This document shows, piece after piece, positions 7,530 to 13,962 of a stretch of 15,398 bases of DNA. Both the position numbers and the translations under genes were made by a program. The stretch comes from JBHHYU01 sp046757725. GTDB lineage: Bacteria; Desulfobacterota; Binatia; UBA9968. Where the stretch lies: positions 1-15,398 of the forward strand of contig JBHHYU010000073.1 in the NCBI GenBank assembly GCA_046757725.1. The letters run 5' to 3'. Numbering within the stretch: position 1 is the stretch's first letter; each line of letters opens with the position of its first letter. Under the pieces are notes generated by a model. It did not search any database, was not told the origin of the DNA, and was given only the letters and a program-made list of their open reading frames with translations.

Positions 7530-8330
7530 TTAATTGAAGACAAATCCCAACTCCATCCTTTCTCTGTCTACTGGATCAGCAAAATAGCGGATGTAACGAA
7601 GTAGCTGGGCCCTCTCCCGAGGGCTTAAGGTATTCCCGAACGTGGGCATTGCCGTATTAGGCTTGCCGTTCGTGATAACGGAAAAGAGATAGGTGTCCGT
7701 TTGTTTACTCATCCAAACCACATCGGTGAAATCTCGGGGCTCCGGGGAGAGAAGATGTCCCACGTGCCCACCGCCATTGCCTGTCACCCCATGGCAACCC
7801 GTACAATGGGTGCCATATAACGCGCGTCCTACATTGTAGCCCGGTATCCCTCCTGGAGTCTCGGGGATGGTTTTCTCCGAGACGAGCTCGGGGGTCGGCG
7901 GAGCAACCTCATTGAGGCGCTCGAGGAACGCGATGAGGGCTTCCAATTGATCCAGAGAGAGGTATTTATAGGAAGGCATAGGGCTCCATGGAAGAACCGC
8001 CTGAGGATCGATAAGATAGGCCAGGTACCAGTCCCGGCTTCGCCTAGGTGTTCTACGCAGGTTGGGCACAAATCCTTTTGGAACGTCGGGATCGGCCTCT
8101 CCTACCGACAGCACGTGACAGGAAGAAAAGCAGTGCTCTCCCAGAAAAACCTGCCATCCTTTCTTCTCGAGAGGAGTAGCCTCGCGCGGTGGGTTGGGTC
8201 CTGCGGTACAGGCACTCAACAGGCTCACAGCCGTCATAGCAAGAAGAAAAAATCGCGGCTGAATCCAACTTGCGACCGGCTTCTTCCAGCTCCTTTTTTT
8301 ATATCTACCCCTGGTTCTCTCTCTCTGCAT
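7530..8330 (-). CDS. Dihaem cytochrome c lipoprotein with one CX3CH haem site
   Basis: This 266-residue protein has a basic N-terminus, a hydrophobic stretch (about 26-40) and the lipobox LLSAC with Cys41, so it is predicted to be a membrane-anchored lipoprotein facing the periplasm. Two class-I-like cytochrome c domains follow. The second has a normal haem site CTGCH (Cys176, Cys179, His180) with Met228 in NTAMPTF as probable sixth ligand. The first reads CFSSCH (Cys67, Cys71, His72), a rare CX3CH spacing, with Met118 in SPMPSY as probable ligand. The ATG is fixed by GGAGGA at 8335-8340, four bases upstream on this strand. It is the last gene of the bc operon, 12 bases after the pentahaem gene, and probably takes electrons from that complex or hands them to a terminal acceptor. 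The partner is inferred from position. Confidence 0.9.
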   Translation of the reverse strand: MQRERTRGRYKKRSWKKPVASWIQPRFFLLAMTAVSLLSACTAGPNPPREATPLEKKGWQVFLGEHCFSSCHVLSVGEADPDVPKGFVPNLRRTPRRSRDWYLAYLIDPQAVLPWSPMPSYKYLSLDQLEALIAFLERLNEVAPPTPELVSEKTIPETPGGIPGYNVGRALYGTHCTGCHGVTGNGGGHVGHLLSPEPRDFTDVVWMSKQTDTYLFSVITNGKPNTAMPTFGNTLSPRERAQLLRYIRYFADPVDRERMELGFVFN

Positions 8331-8342
8331 GGCGTCCTCCGC

Positions 8343-9440
8343 CTACTGTAGAGTGCCCAGATAGGTAACAAGGGCTTTTATCTGCTGTTCATTGAGATAG
8401 AGCTGAGGCATTTTCCCTCCGGGTAATACTTGCTCAGGGTCTCTCAACAACCGTCCCAGCTCTTTGGTGCCGCGCTTTCGAGCGATATAGGTCAATGCCG
8501 GTCCAACCTCACCACCTATTTTCCCGATCAAGTGACATAGGCTACATCCTTCCCCGTGAAAAAATGCCTCTCCGTCGTACTGAAACGTTCCCTCACTTTT
8601 GGTCCCAGAAAAGCTTACTGCCTCTTCAGCTTCTCCTTTCTGCGGACCGCGACGCCGGTAAGATTCTACCCTCCGCCTTGCCCCCAAGGGGGTATTCATT
8701 AACTGGTCTCGGCTATCCAATAGAGTCATCAGATATATGGTGATATCCTTGATTTTTTCTCGTGAAAGGGAAAAGACAGGCATCGTCGAGCCAACGACCA
8801 CCGCCTGAGGTTTCGCGAGGTGCGCATAAAGCCAGAGCCAGCTTCGTGCACTTCCCACCGAGCTCAGATCCGGCCCTTCTTCCCCTCCCTCGCCGTTGAT
8901 CGTGTGGCAACCCAGGCACAGGTAACGGTTCACAAGTTGCCTTCCCTGTAGCACCGATGGAACAGCCTCTGGCGGCAAGGTCTTCTCTCCATGGCAATTG
9001 TAACAGGCCACTTGCATATAATCGCCCCTTAAAAGAGGCTTGCTTAGCACACCCGCCTGGCCATGTGCCTCGAGAGTACTGACTGCCCTACCCTCTCCAC
9101 CGTGGCACACAACGCAGCCAAACCGCTTGGAAGGATGGCTTTTAAGAAGGGAGGAATGCATTCGAAATGGTTCCTGGGCGTGTCGAAACGTAGGATTGTC
9201 TACTGCGAGATGGCAGGTTACGCAACGTTCCACGACTCCTATTTCTTTCAGCTCAAGTTGCTTGATCTCTAAACGCTGGCCTTTAGCCCACTCCTTCTGG
9301 CCCTCGCTCTGGGCACGCAGAAGGGCGAGCTTATAGTAAGTTTCCTGGTACTGTTTCCACTCCGGGTGGGATGCGTCCCAAGCCACCCAACTCAGGACGA
9401 GGGTCAGTGCCACACTGGCCAAGACAAGCCATTTCTCCAT
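8343..9440 (-). CDS. Membrane-anchored pentahaem cytochrome c
   Basis: This 365-residue protein has a single N-terminal hydrophobic helix (about 4-21) that probably stays as a membrane anchor, with the rest in the periplasm. Five CXXCH sites are present: Cys73-His77, Cys109-His113, Cys146-His150, Cys175-His179 and Cys299-His303. The first three lie in a His-rich segment and are probably bis-His haems. The last two each start a small class-I-like domain with a candidate Met ligand (Met220 in STMPVF, Met344 in GKMPQL). About 50 charged residues (250-298) link these two domains. The gene follows cytochrome b by 18 bases and precedes the dihaem lipoprotein. By position it replaces cytochrome c1/f as electron acceptor of the Rieske/cytochrome b pair. 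That role is inferred; the haem count is read directly. Confidence 0.92.
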   Translation of the reverse strand: MEKWLVLASVALTLVLSWVAWDASHPEWKQYQETYYKLALLRAQSEGQKEWAKGQRLEIKQLELKEIGVVERCVTCHLAVDNPTFRHAQEPFRMHSSLLKSHPSKRFGCVVCHGGEGRAVSTLEAHGQAGVLSKPLLRGDYMQVACYNCHGEKTLPPEAVPSVLQGRQLVNRYLCLGCHTINGEGGEEGPDLSSVGSARSWLWLYAHLAKPQAVVVGSTMPVFSLSREKIKDITIYLMTLLDSRDQLMNTPLGARRRVESYRRRGPQKGEAEEAVSFSGTKSEGTFQYDGEAFFHGEGCSLCHLIGKIGGEVGPALTYIARKRGTKELGRLLRDPEQVLPGGKMPQLYLNEQQIKALVTYLGTLQ

Positions 9441-9458
9441 TAATTATCATCCATCCGG

Positions 9459-10673
9459 TTAATCGGGCCCAGGCCATGCCTGCCAGGGCCAGTAAAAGTT
9501 CCAGTTGGGACCGCGCCAGAAAATCCCAATGGCCGTAGTTAGCAGGATCCCCGCCAGGATAATGCTCCATAGAATGATGATAGCCATCCGCTCCCGAGCG
9601 AACCAGATGCCGACTCCATCGGGCTTGCGGTCAATATAAGGCAACACTACCAAGAACAGTGTCAAGAAGGTGGGCACCATCACACCACCCCAGAAGGCTG
9701 AGTAGCTAACAAGTTCCTGGAGACCCAGGAAATACCACGGGGCCTTGGCCGGGTTATCGGGCTGTAATGGATTCGCCTCTTGCTCAAGAGGGGCATTGAA
9801 GAGAAGCGATGCCCCAAGCAACAAAACCAGCAAAACTACGAAGACCAGGAATTCGATATAGAGCACCCGAGGAAACGTGTGGACGACCGGTTCCGTCCTC
9901 TGGGCTTCTTGTGTTCTTCCTGTTACGGATACGCTCGCCTGCAGAGGCCGCGCTAGGCCACCATCCTTGACTACCCGCCATATGTGATAGTTAATGAAAA
10001 GGGCCGCAACGGTAGGAATAGCTATCACATGCAAGGTATAAAAACGTAACAGTGCCTCGCTTCCTACAGAGTCTCCTCCGAGAAGCAAGAAGCGTAGCTT
10101 CGGACCCAATAGTGGGGCATAACTGATGATATTTGTACCTATCGTCACTGCCCAAAAGGAAAGCTGATCCCAAGGAAGGAGATAGCCCGTAAAGCTGAGA
10201 GCTAGAGTCATAAGAAGCAGCCCCACGCCCAGGACCCAGTTGAATTCCCTAGGGGGCTTGTAGGCCCCAGTATAAAAAACCCGACACATGTGAAGAACGA
10301 CGAAGACGACCATAGCCTCCGCCGCCCATCGGTGCAGGTTTCGCGTCACCCGACCAAAGGTAACCACAGAGTTGAGGTCCTGTATGCGACCAAAGGCAGC
10401 CCCAGTGGACGGCTCGTAATAGAACATCAGGTAAAAGCCGGTCACCCACTCGATCGCAAAAAGGAAGAAACAAATGAGGCCTAGCCCAAAGGTGGTCGTT
10501 GGTCTTACACTGCGGCGGTAAACCCTCGTAGGATGGACATGAAGGATCAGGTTATTCACCACCACGGCCAACCGCTGCTTGAGAGTTACGGGATAATCCC
10601 TCCGAAATATCGATCTGTAAATGCGCCTAGGTGATTCCTGGAGCGCACGCAGCACTCTTTGAGCAGGTCTCAT
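9459..10673 (-). CDS. Cytochrome b of a bc/b6f-type complex (b6-like, fused to subunit-IV-like half)
   Basis: This 404-residue polytopic membrane protein oxidises quinol in a Rieske/cytochrome b complex. The bis-His haem-b ligands are His114/His128 (spacing 14) and His215/His230 (spacing 15). The longer second spacing is the cytochrome b6 signature rather than the mitochondrial or bc1 type. The text around them (VHRWS-like NLHRW, FTGYLLPWDQ, SVGSEALLRFYTLH) is also b6-like. The second half holds APWYFLGLQE at 311-320, the quinol-oxidation-site equivalent of PEWY, so a petD-like half is fused on. A basic N-terminal extension of about 45 residues precedes the first helix. By alignment on TGFYLMFYY, Gly63 occupies the place of Cys35 of b6, so the extra covalent haem ci is not expected. 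GAGG sits just before the ATG, 6 bases after the previous stop. Confidence 0.94.
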   Translation of the reverse strand: MRPAQRVLRALQESPRRIYRSIFRRDYPVTLKQRLAVVVNNLILHVHPTRVYRRSVRPTTTFGLGLICFFLFAIEWVTGFYLMFYYEPSTGAAFGRIQDLNSVVTFGRVTRNLHRWAAEAMVVFVVLHMCRVFYTGAYKPPREFNWVLGVGLLLMTLALSFTGYLLPWDQLSFWAVTIGTNIISYAPLLGPKLRFLLLGGDSVGSEALLRFYTLHVIAIPTVAALFINYHIWRVVKDGGLARPLQASVSVTGRTQEAQRTEPVVHTFPRVLYIEFLVFVVLLVLLLGASLLFNAPLEQEANPLQPDNPAKAPWYFLGLQELVSYSAFWGGVMVPTFLTLFLVVLPYIDRKPDGVGIWFARERMAIIILWSIILAGILLTTAIGIFWRGPNWNFYWPWQAWPGPD

Positions 10674-10679
10674 GCTACC

Positions 10680-11930
10680 TCAGTTTTCCAAGCAACCGAT
10701 GACCCGGATCTCTCCCTGAGAAAGTTCGAACAACGTTTCCAGCTCAGGATGAAAGCCATCCGCACGCAGCTTTGCCCCCCTATCGTCTTTTTCTACCCAG
10801 AAGAAATGGCCCTGACTGCACGCTTCGACTCCGGAAACCCTCGATGAAGGGGACGACGGAAACTTCCACAGATGGGAAGTTTTCTCCCTCCCGACTCTCA
10901 GCAAAGCCACATCGCGAAAACGGCCTTCCACCCATTCCTGTCGACTGACTAGGATTTCTCTCCCCGTCACAGTCCAGCTAAAAGCACCAACGGCGGAACC
11001 GGTCTCTTGGAGCCAGGTTCTCCGCGCCCCCGTGAGAAGATTCATCACCACAAGAACATTCCCCGGTGGTGCCCCCGGGCTCGGGAGATAAGATGGAGGG
11101 AAGTCCTCGACCCGGGTTGTAAGGTAAGCCAGATAACGCCCATCGGGAGAGAGACGAGGAACACCCGTATAGGAGGGCTCGGGAAGGACCCTGCGCACCG
11201 CGGATCCAGCAAACTTCCTAGCCCAAATCCCCTGGTGTACCATGCCTCGAAATGGTGACAGGCCCCTGAGATAGATTTCCCCCGTAGTCCCGGACCATGC
11301 AAAGGGCACAGGTATCCCATCGCCGGGAAAGCCGTCATTCTCTGACGTCGCTGTAATACGCGTTTCAAATTTTTCAAGGTCTGCAAGCCCGGAACGCCAG
11401 TGAACGCGGCGGCTGCTACTCCGTCGGAGATTCAGCCCGGCATAGGCAAGCTGCGTTCCATGTGGTGCCAGAGTGAACCCCAGGATTGCATAGTTGTTTG
11501 CCGGCTTGATCCGTTGTCCCTTTCCTTGCCGCAAGTTCAGTATCTCTATGTGATTTTTGGCCGGGTTGACTCCATTCCGTACCAGGTAGGCGACCCTTTC
11601 CGCATTCTGCGATACCACTAGTTCTCCTGTCGTTTTCGTTACGATGGGAACCAGCAATTTTCTTGGAATATCGAAAACAGCTAAGGTAGTTGACCCCCAG
11701 CGCCTCAACGCCACGAGGATACCCTTTTCGGGAAGGGTAACGGACATCTCCCCTTTGAACATCAGAACCTTATCCGGCACGACAGTCTGATCCTGCTTCG
11801 GCGGTGCCTGCGCGGGAGTTTTGCTGTCTTCGAAGGAGAATCGATCCTCAGAAGTTCCCTCAGATGAGGTACAACCTGAGAAGATAAAAAAAATTGCCAG
11901 TCCAAGATAATAAAGACGCCTGTTCAGCAT
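10680..11930 (-). CDS. Lipoprotein with TolB/PD40-like beta-propeller repeats
   Basis: This 416-residue protein begins with a short basic start, a hydrophobic segment (6-19) and a lipobox FSGC with Cys20, followed by a Ser/Thr/Pro-rich linker, so it should be a periplasm-facing lipoprotein. The body looks like a WD40-like (PD40) beta-propeller: repeated units of the form 'SPDGRYLAYLTTR' (261-273), with looser copies near 107-119 (SQNAERVAYLVRN) and 155-165 (APHGTQLAYAG), plus further beta-rich blades to the C-terminus. No haem-binding or catalytic motif is seen. Its position between the Rieske and cytochrome b genes, with tight spacing on both sides, implies a structural, assembly or docking role in the complex, but this is inference. 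The exact family cannot be named from sequence reading alone. Confidence 0.78.
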   Translation of the reverse strand: MLNRRLYYLGLAIFFIFSGCTSSEGTSEDRFSFEDSKTPAQAPPKQDQTVVPDKVLMFKGEMSVTLPEKGILVALRRWGSTTLAVFDIPRKLLVPIVTKTTGELVVSQNAERVAYLVRNGVNPAKNHIEILNLRQGKGQRIKPANNYAILGFTLAPHGTQLAYAGLNLRRSSSRRVHWRSGLADLEKFETRITATSENDGFPGDGIPVPFAWSGTTGEIYLRGLSPFRGMVHQGIWARKFAGSAVRRVLPEPSYTGVPRLSPDGRYLAYLTTRVEDFPPSYLPSPGAPPGNVLVVMNLLTGARRTWLQETGSAVGAFSWTVTGREILVSRQEWVEGRFRDVALLRVGREKTSHLWKFPSSPSSRVSGVEACSQGHFFWVEKDDRGAKLRADGFHPELETLFELSQGEIRVIGCLEN

Positions 11931-11944
11931 CCTCCTGCCGCTTT

Positions 11945-12397
11945 CTAGACTGGATTGAAGAAAGTTCCCCGACGAACGGGACGTTTTGTGTCCACGGCCA
12001 ACTGGCCGTCGGGCCCCTGGAACATTTTAAACCATGGCAAGGGCTTGGGGGCCGGCCCAGCCAACACAAGTCCGTTGGAATCATATTTGCTACCGTGACA
12101 CGGGCATTGGTAGCCCCACTCGACCTTGCCGACGGTGCATCCAAGATGCGTACATATAGCCGACATCGCAGTGATCCCCTCATCTGTCGATACGATGAAC
12201 AGTCTGTGCTTGCGGACAAATATCCGGCTTCCTACGGGGAAGTCCTCGCGATTTCCAATCTTGAACACGGGTTGCGGGCCAAAGGTCAGGTTGGGAACGA
12301 GAAATCTGTATGAACCCAGCCCCATGAGCGCTGCTTGGATTCCTGCGCTACCCCAGGCCAGCCAGGTGAAAAATTCCTGCCGTGATAACTTTTTCAT
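11945..12397 (-). CDS. Rieske 2Fe-2S protein of the bc complex
   Basis: This protein (150 residues from the ATG at 12397) has one N-terminal hydrophobic helix (about 12-33) and a Rieske domain. Cluster ligands are in CTHLGC and CPCHGSKYD; numbered from the upstream TTG they are Cys84, His86, Cys100 and His103, with Cys89 and Cys102 forming the usual disulphide. It takes one electron from quinol and delivers it to the cytochrome c partner. The N-terminus KKLSRQEFF resembles a Tat signal but has Arg-Gln instead of the twin arginine. A TTG at 12403 would add two residues; neither start has a strong ribosome-binding site, and ATG is preferred on codon type and on the sigma-54 promoter position. 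It is the first gene of the operon, 14 bases before the propeller lipoprotein gene. Confidence 0.92.
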   Translation of the reverse strand: MKKLSRQEFFTWLAWGSAGIQAALMGLGSYRFLVPNLTFGPQPVFKIGNREDFPVGSRIFVRKHRLFIVSTDEGITAMSAICTHLGCTVGKVEWGYQCPCHGSKYDSNGLVLAGPAPKPLPWFKMFQGPDGQLAVDTKRPVRRGTFFNPV

Positions 12398-12406
12398 TTC
12401 CAATGT

Positions 12407-12430
12407 GCTAAATTCACATAATAATTTAGC
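12407..12430. repeat. Perfect 8-bp palindrome over the sigma-54 start region
   Basis: GCTAAATT (12407-12414) and AATTTAGC (12423-12430) are perfect inverted copies around an 8-base spacer. The element overlaps the -12 GC and covers the predicted start site of the Rieske operon. It could be an operator that blocks sigma-54 RNA polymerase, or a hairpin in the DNA or 5' leader. No known regulator consensus is recognised. Confidence 0.5.
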
Positions 12431-12443
12431 AAAGGTTATGCCA
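12428..12443 (-). promoter_or_regulatory. Sigma-54 (-24/-12) promoter of the Rieske/cytochrome b operon
   Basis: On the - strand the sequence TGGCATAACCTTTGCT matches the sigma-54 consensus TGGCAC-N5-TTGCA/T closely. The invariant GG and GC are separated by exactly ten bases. Transcription would start near 12417, about 20 bases before the Rieske ATG. Sigma-54 promoters need an ATP-driven enhancer-binding activator, so the respiratory complex is probably induced by a specific signal. The activator gene is not in the window. Confidence 0.72.
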
Positions 12444-12460
12444 CTACTAAAAAGAGTAGT
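12443..12460. repeat. Short inverted repeat at the -24 edge
   Basis: ACTACT (12443-12448) and AGTAGT (12455-12460) are inverted copies with a six-base A-rich spacer. The repeat touches the -24 element of the sigma-54 promoter. At six bases per arm it could be chance; a binding site is possible. Confidence 0.3.
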
Positions 12461-12487
12461 TTAGAGGATGTTGGGAGGGTTTTTCCT

Positions 12488-12517
12488 ACTTTCTGGAAAG
12501 TAAAGCAGTAACTTTCC
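12488..12517. promoter_or_regulatory. Candidate enhancer (upstream activator) site: three ACTTTC half-sites
   Basis: ACTTTC-TG-GAAAGT (12488-12501) is a perfect palindrome. A further ACTTTCC at 12511-12517 forms a second inverted pair with GGAAAGT at 12495-12501. The cluster lies about 70-100 bases upstream of the predicted sigma-54 start, which is the usual place for enhancer-binding activators. No specific activator family is recognised from the half-site. Confidence 0.45.
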
Positions 12518-12606
12518 CAAAGCTACGAATGTCCTCGCCGGAATTAGAAACGTCGACACCGTGCAGTATTGCATTCAAACTGATCTGCCGCTCGCTATGA
12601 AGTCGC

Positions 12607-12635
12607 TTGACCTCTAACGTTTGTACTGATAAAAG
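12607..12635 (+). promoter_or_regulatory. Sigma-70-like promoter for the CopD-like membrane protein gene
   Basis: TTGACC (12607-12612, five of six to the -35 consensus) and TAAAAG (12630-12635, four of six to the -10) are 17 bases apart. The predicted start near 12642 gives a leader of about 77 bases before the ATG at 12719. It is the best candidate in the region; the weak -10 keeps confidence moderate. Confidence 0.42.
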
Positions 12636-12718
12636 TTTTTAAAAATTGGGGATTTTTTTCGACGCATCCTTTGCCAACGACCATAGGCAGTTTGTAGCAA
12701 GAGCTTAGTTGAATTCTG

Positions 12719-13252
12719 ATGCTGGTAGCGCTTCTGTCGACCTTGAGGATCATCCACATCCTTGCTGCAGCAGTCTGGGTAGGGTCGGTGTTCTTCAACT
12801 ACTTCCTGTTGCGCCCTGCCCTTCTTCGCATCCCGGTCCCTCACGCTGTGGTTGTTGCCCAGAGAGTGGGAACTATTTTTCTCTATACAGGGTGGACCGC
12901 ACTCGGGTTGCTCTTTGCGAGCGGTGCGTTGCGTCTATATTATGCAGACCAAATACCTTTGATTTTCACCCTTGGCTTTTACGCGTACGGTCAAGGCCGC
13001 TCGATTGCTGTGATGATTCTCGCCTGGTTCATCACCGTAGTGGACGTCGCCATTATCAGCTTTGTGCTTCGGCCCAGGCTGATCCAGAAGTTGTCTGTCA
13101 GCTCCAATCCCAGGCATGCCGATGTGGAGAAGAGAAGGGCTGCCCAGATAGCAGCTTCCGAATGGCTGGAACGGCTGAATCTGATTAATGTGATCACTTC
13201 CACCCTTGCGCTGATCGCCGGCGCTTCCATCATGTACGGTGGATTGTTTTGA
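12719..13252 (+). CDS. Four-helix integral membrane protein, CopD/DUF2269-like
   Basis: This 177-residue protein has four predicted membrane helices (about 7-32, 50-72, 95-117, 152-174). The N-terminal segment IIHILAAAVWVGS, with His13 in the first helix and a Trp-x-Gly motif, resembles the His-bearing helices of CopD-type copper-resistance and related small haem- or copper-associated membrane proteins. The loop at 119-150 is charged and probably cytoplasmic. No enzyme signature is seen. The ATG lacks a good ribosome-binding site (only GAGC about 15 bases upstream). It stands alone, transcribed away from the bc operon and followed by the DJ-1-family gene about 100 bases later. The family assignment is tentative and the function unknown; the coding call itself is solid because of the hydrophobic pattern. 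Confidence 0.8.
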   Translation: MLVALLSTLRIIHILAAAVWVGSVFFNYFLLRPALLRIPVPHAVVVAQRVGTIFLYTGWTALGLLFASGALRLYYADQIPLIFTLGFYAYGQGRSIAVMILAWFITVVDVAIISFVLRPRLIQKLSVSSNPRHADVEKRRAAQIAASEWLERLNLINVITSTLALIAGASIMYGGLF

Positions 13253-13286
13253 CTCTCCAAAGGCACCGCACATCAGTGGAGATACG

Positions 13287-13337
13287 ATGAAGATGGCTTG
13301 TAAGACACCCGTTGATCAAGGAAAGTATTTAGACTAA
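13287..13337 (+). CDS. Possible 16-residue small ORF (leader peptide?)
   Basis: An ATG at 13287 follows GGAG (13278-13281) at normal spacing and reads 16 residues (MKMACKTPVDQGKYLD) to a TAA that is followed in frame by a second TAA. It lies between the membrane-protein gene and the DJ-1-family gene. It could be a leader or small protein, or a chance frame; there is no family to compare with. Confidence 0.25.
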   Translation: MKMACKTPVDQGKYLD

Positions 13338-13346
13338 TAATGTTCC

Positions 13347-13351
13347 GGAGG
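13347..13351 (+). promoter_or_regulatory. Ribosome-binding site that places the DJ-1-family start at an ATA codon
   Basis: GGAGG at 13347-13351 is followed, after eight bases, by ATA at 13360, exactly where the conserved N-terminus of the DJ-1/YajL family begins. No ATG, GTG or TTG lies in frame near it; the next in-frame standard start is GTG at 13417. Confidence 0.7.
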
Positions 13352-13359
13352 CAAAAGTC

Positions 13360-13923
13360 ATAAAAACAGCACTCATCATTTTAGCCGACGGATTCGAGGA
13401 AATAGAAGCCAGCGCAGTGATCGACATCTTGAGGCGAGGGGGAATTGATTTAACTGTTGCCGGCCTCGAGGACACCGAAGTTACGGGAGAACAAGGCCTG
13501 AAAGTCATGACCGAAACAACTTTGGACACCGTAACGGAAAGGCCCTTTGATGTAGTGATATTGCCTGGCGGGGATAGTGGGGTCGATGAACTGGAAAATA
13601 GTCAAGACTTAAAGACGTTAATCGTACAGCGCCACCAAAGCCAACGACTCATTGCCGCCATCTGCGCGGCACCCCGGTTGTTGGATGCTTGGGGAGTATT
13701 AGACAACCGCCGTGCCACCTCTTATCCCGCAGCACAATCGAGAATGAAGGCATGCCGCTATGTGGAGGATCCAGTTGTCAGAGACGGTCACATATTGACA
13801 AGTCGCGGGCCGGGCACCGCCATGGCCTTTGGCTACGCAATATTGGAACTACTCGGCCAAACTTCAACGGCAAATAGCTTACGAGAAGGAATGGTATTCC
13901 AGACTGAGGGTTCTGGAGTTTGA
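13360..13923 (+). CDS. yajL: DJ-1/PfpI-family protein, YajL-like, apparent ATA start
   Basis: The frame encodes 187 residues if read from ATA 13360, close to the 190-200 usual for the family. The protein resembles E. coli YajL throughout: LADGFEEIEAS near the N-terminus (conserved Glu16), RRGGIDLTV, VILPGGDSG (66-74), AAICAAP with the nucleophilic Cys102, and TSRGPGTAMAFG before the last helix. The family includes cysteine-based protein and nucleotide deglycases/chaperones of the oxidative and carbonyl stress response, acting in the cytoplasm. Starting at GTG 13417 would remove the first beta strand and Glu16, which the fold needs, so that start is unlikely. ATA may be a true rare start, a mutated ATG or a base-call error. 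A mini-frame ATG 13340 to TAA 13363 overlaps it. Sure of the family; the exact activity is not known. Confidence 0.87.
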   Translation: MKTALIILADGFEEIEASAVIDILRRGGIDLTVAGLEDTEVTGEQGLKVMTETTLDTVTERPFDVVILPGGDSGVDELENSQDLKTLIVQRHQSQRLIAAICAAPRLLDAWGVLDNRRATSYPAAQSRMKACRYVEDPVVRDGHILTSRGPGTAMAFGYAILELLGQTSTANSLREGMVFQTEGSGV

Positions 13924-13962
13924 GGCCGCCCAGCAGACGAGAGTACTCACGTAACGTCCAGT

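Larger units (their letters stand above)
12404..12718. other. Divergent intergenic region between the Rieske operon and the membrane-protein gene
   Basis: This 315-base stretch holds no convincing gene. It contains, from left to right, the palindrome and sigma-54 promoter of the - strand operon, the ACTTTC half-site cluster, and a sigma-70-like promoter of the + strand gene. Bases about 12520-12600 show no recognisable element, and bases 12631-12660 are A/T rich. Confidence 0.7.

Noticed and set aside
12709..13188. 159-codon + strand frame overlapping the four-helix membrane protein in another frame
   Set aside because: The other frame gives clean membrane helices, whereas this one gives a Cys/Arg-rich random pattern.
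13924..13962. Bidirectional terminator between the DJ-1-family gene and UbiD copy 3
   Set aside because: Only an 8-base palindrome (GAGTACTC) is visible, without a stable stem or T run.
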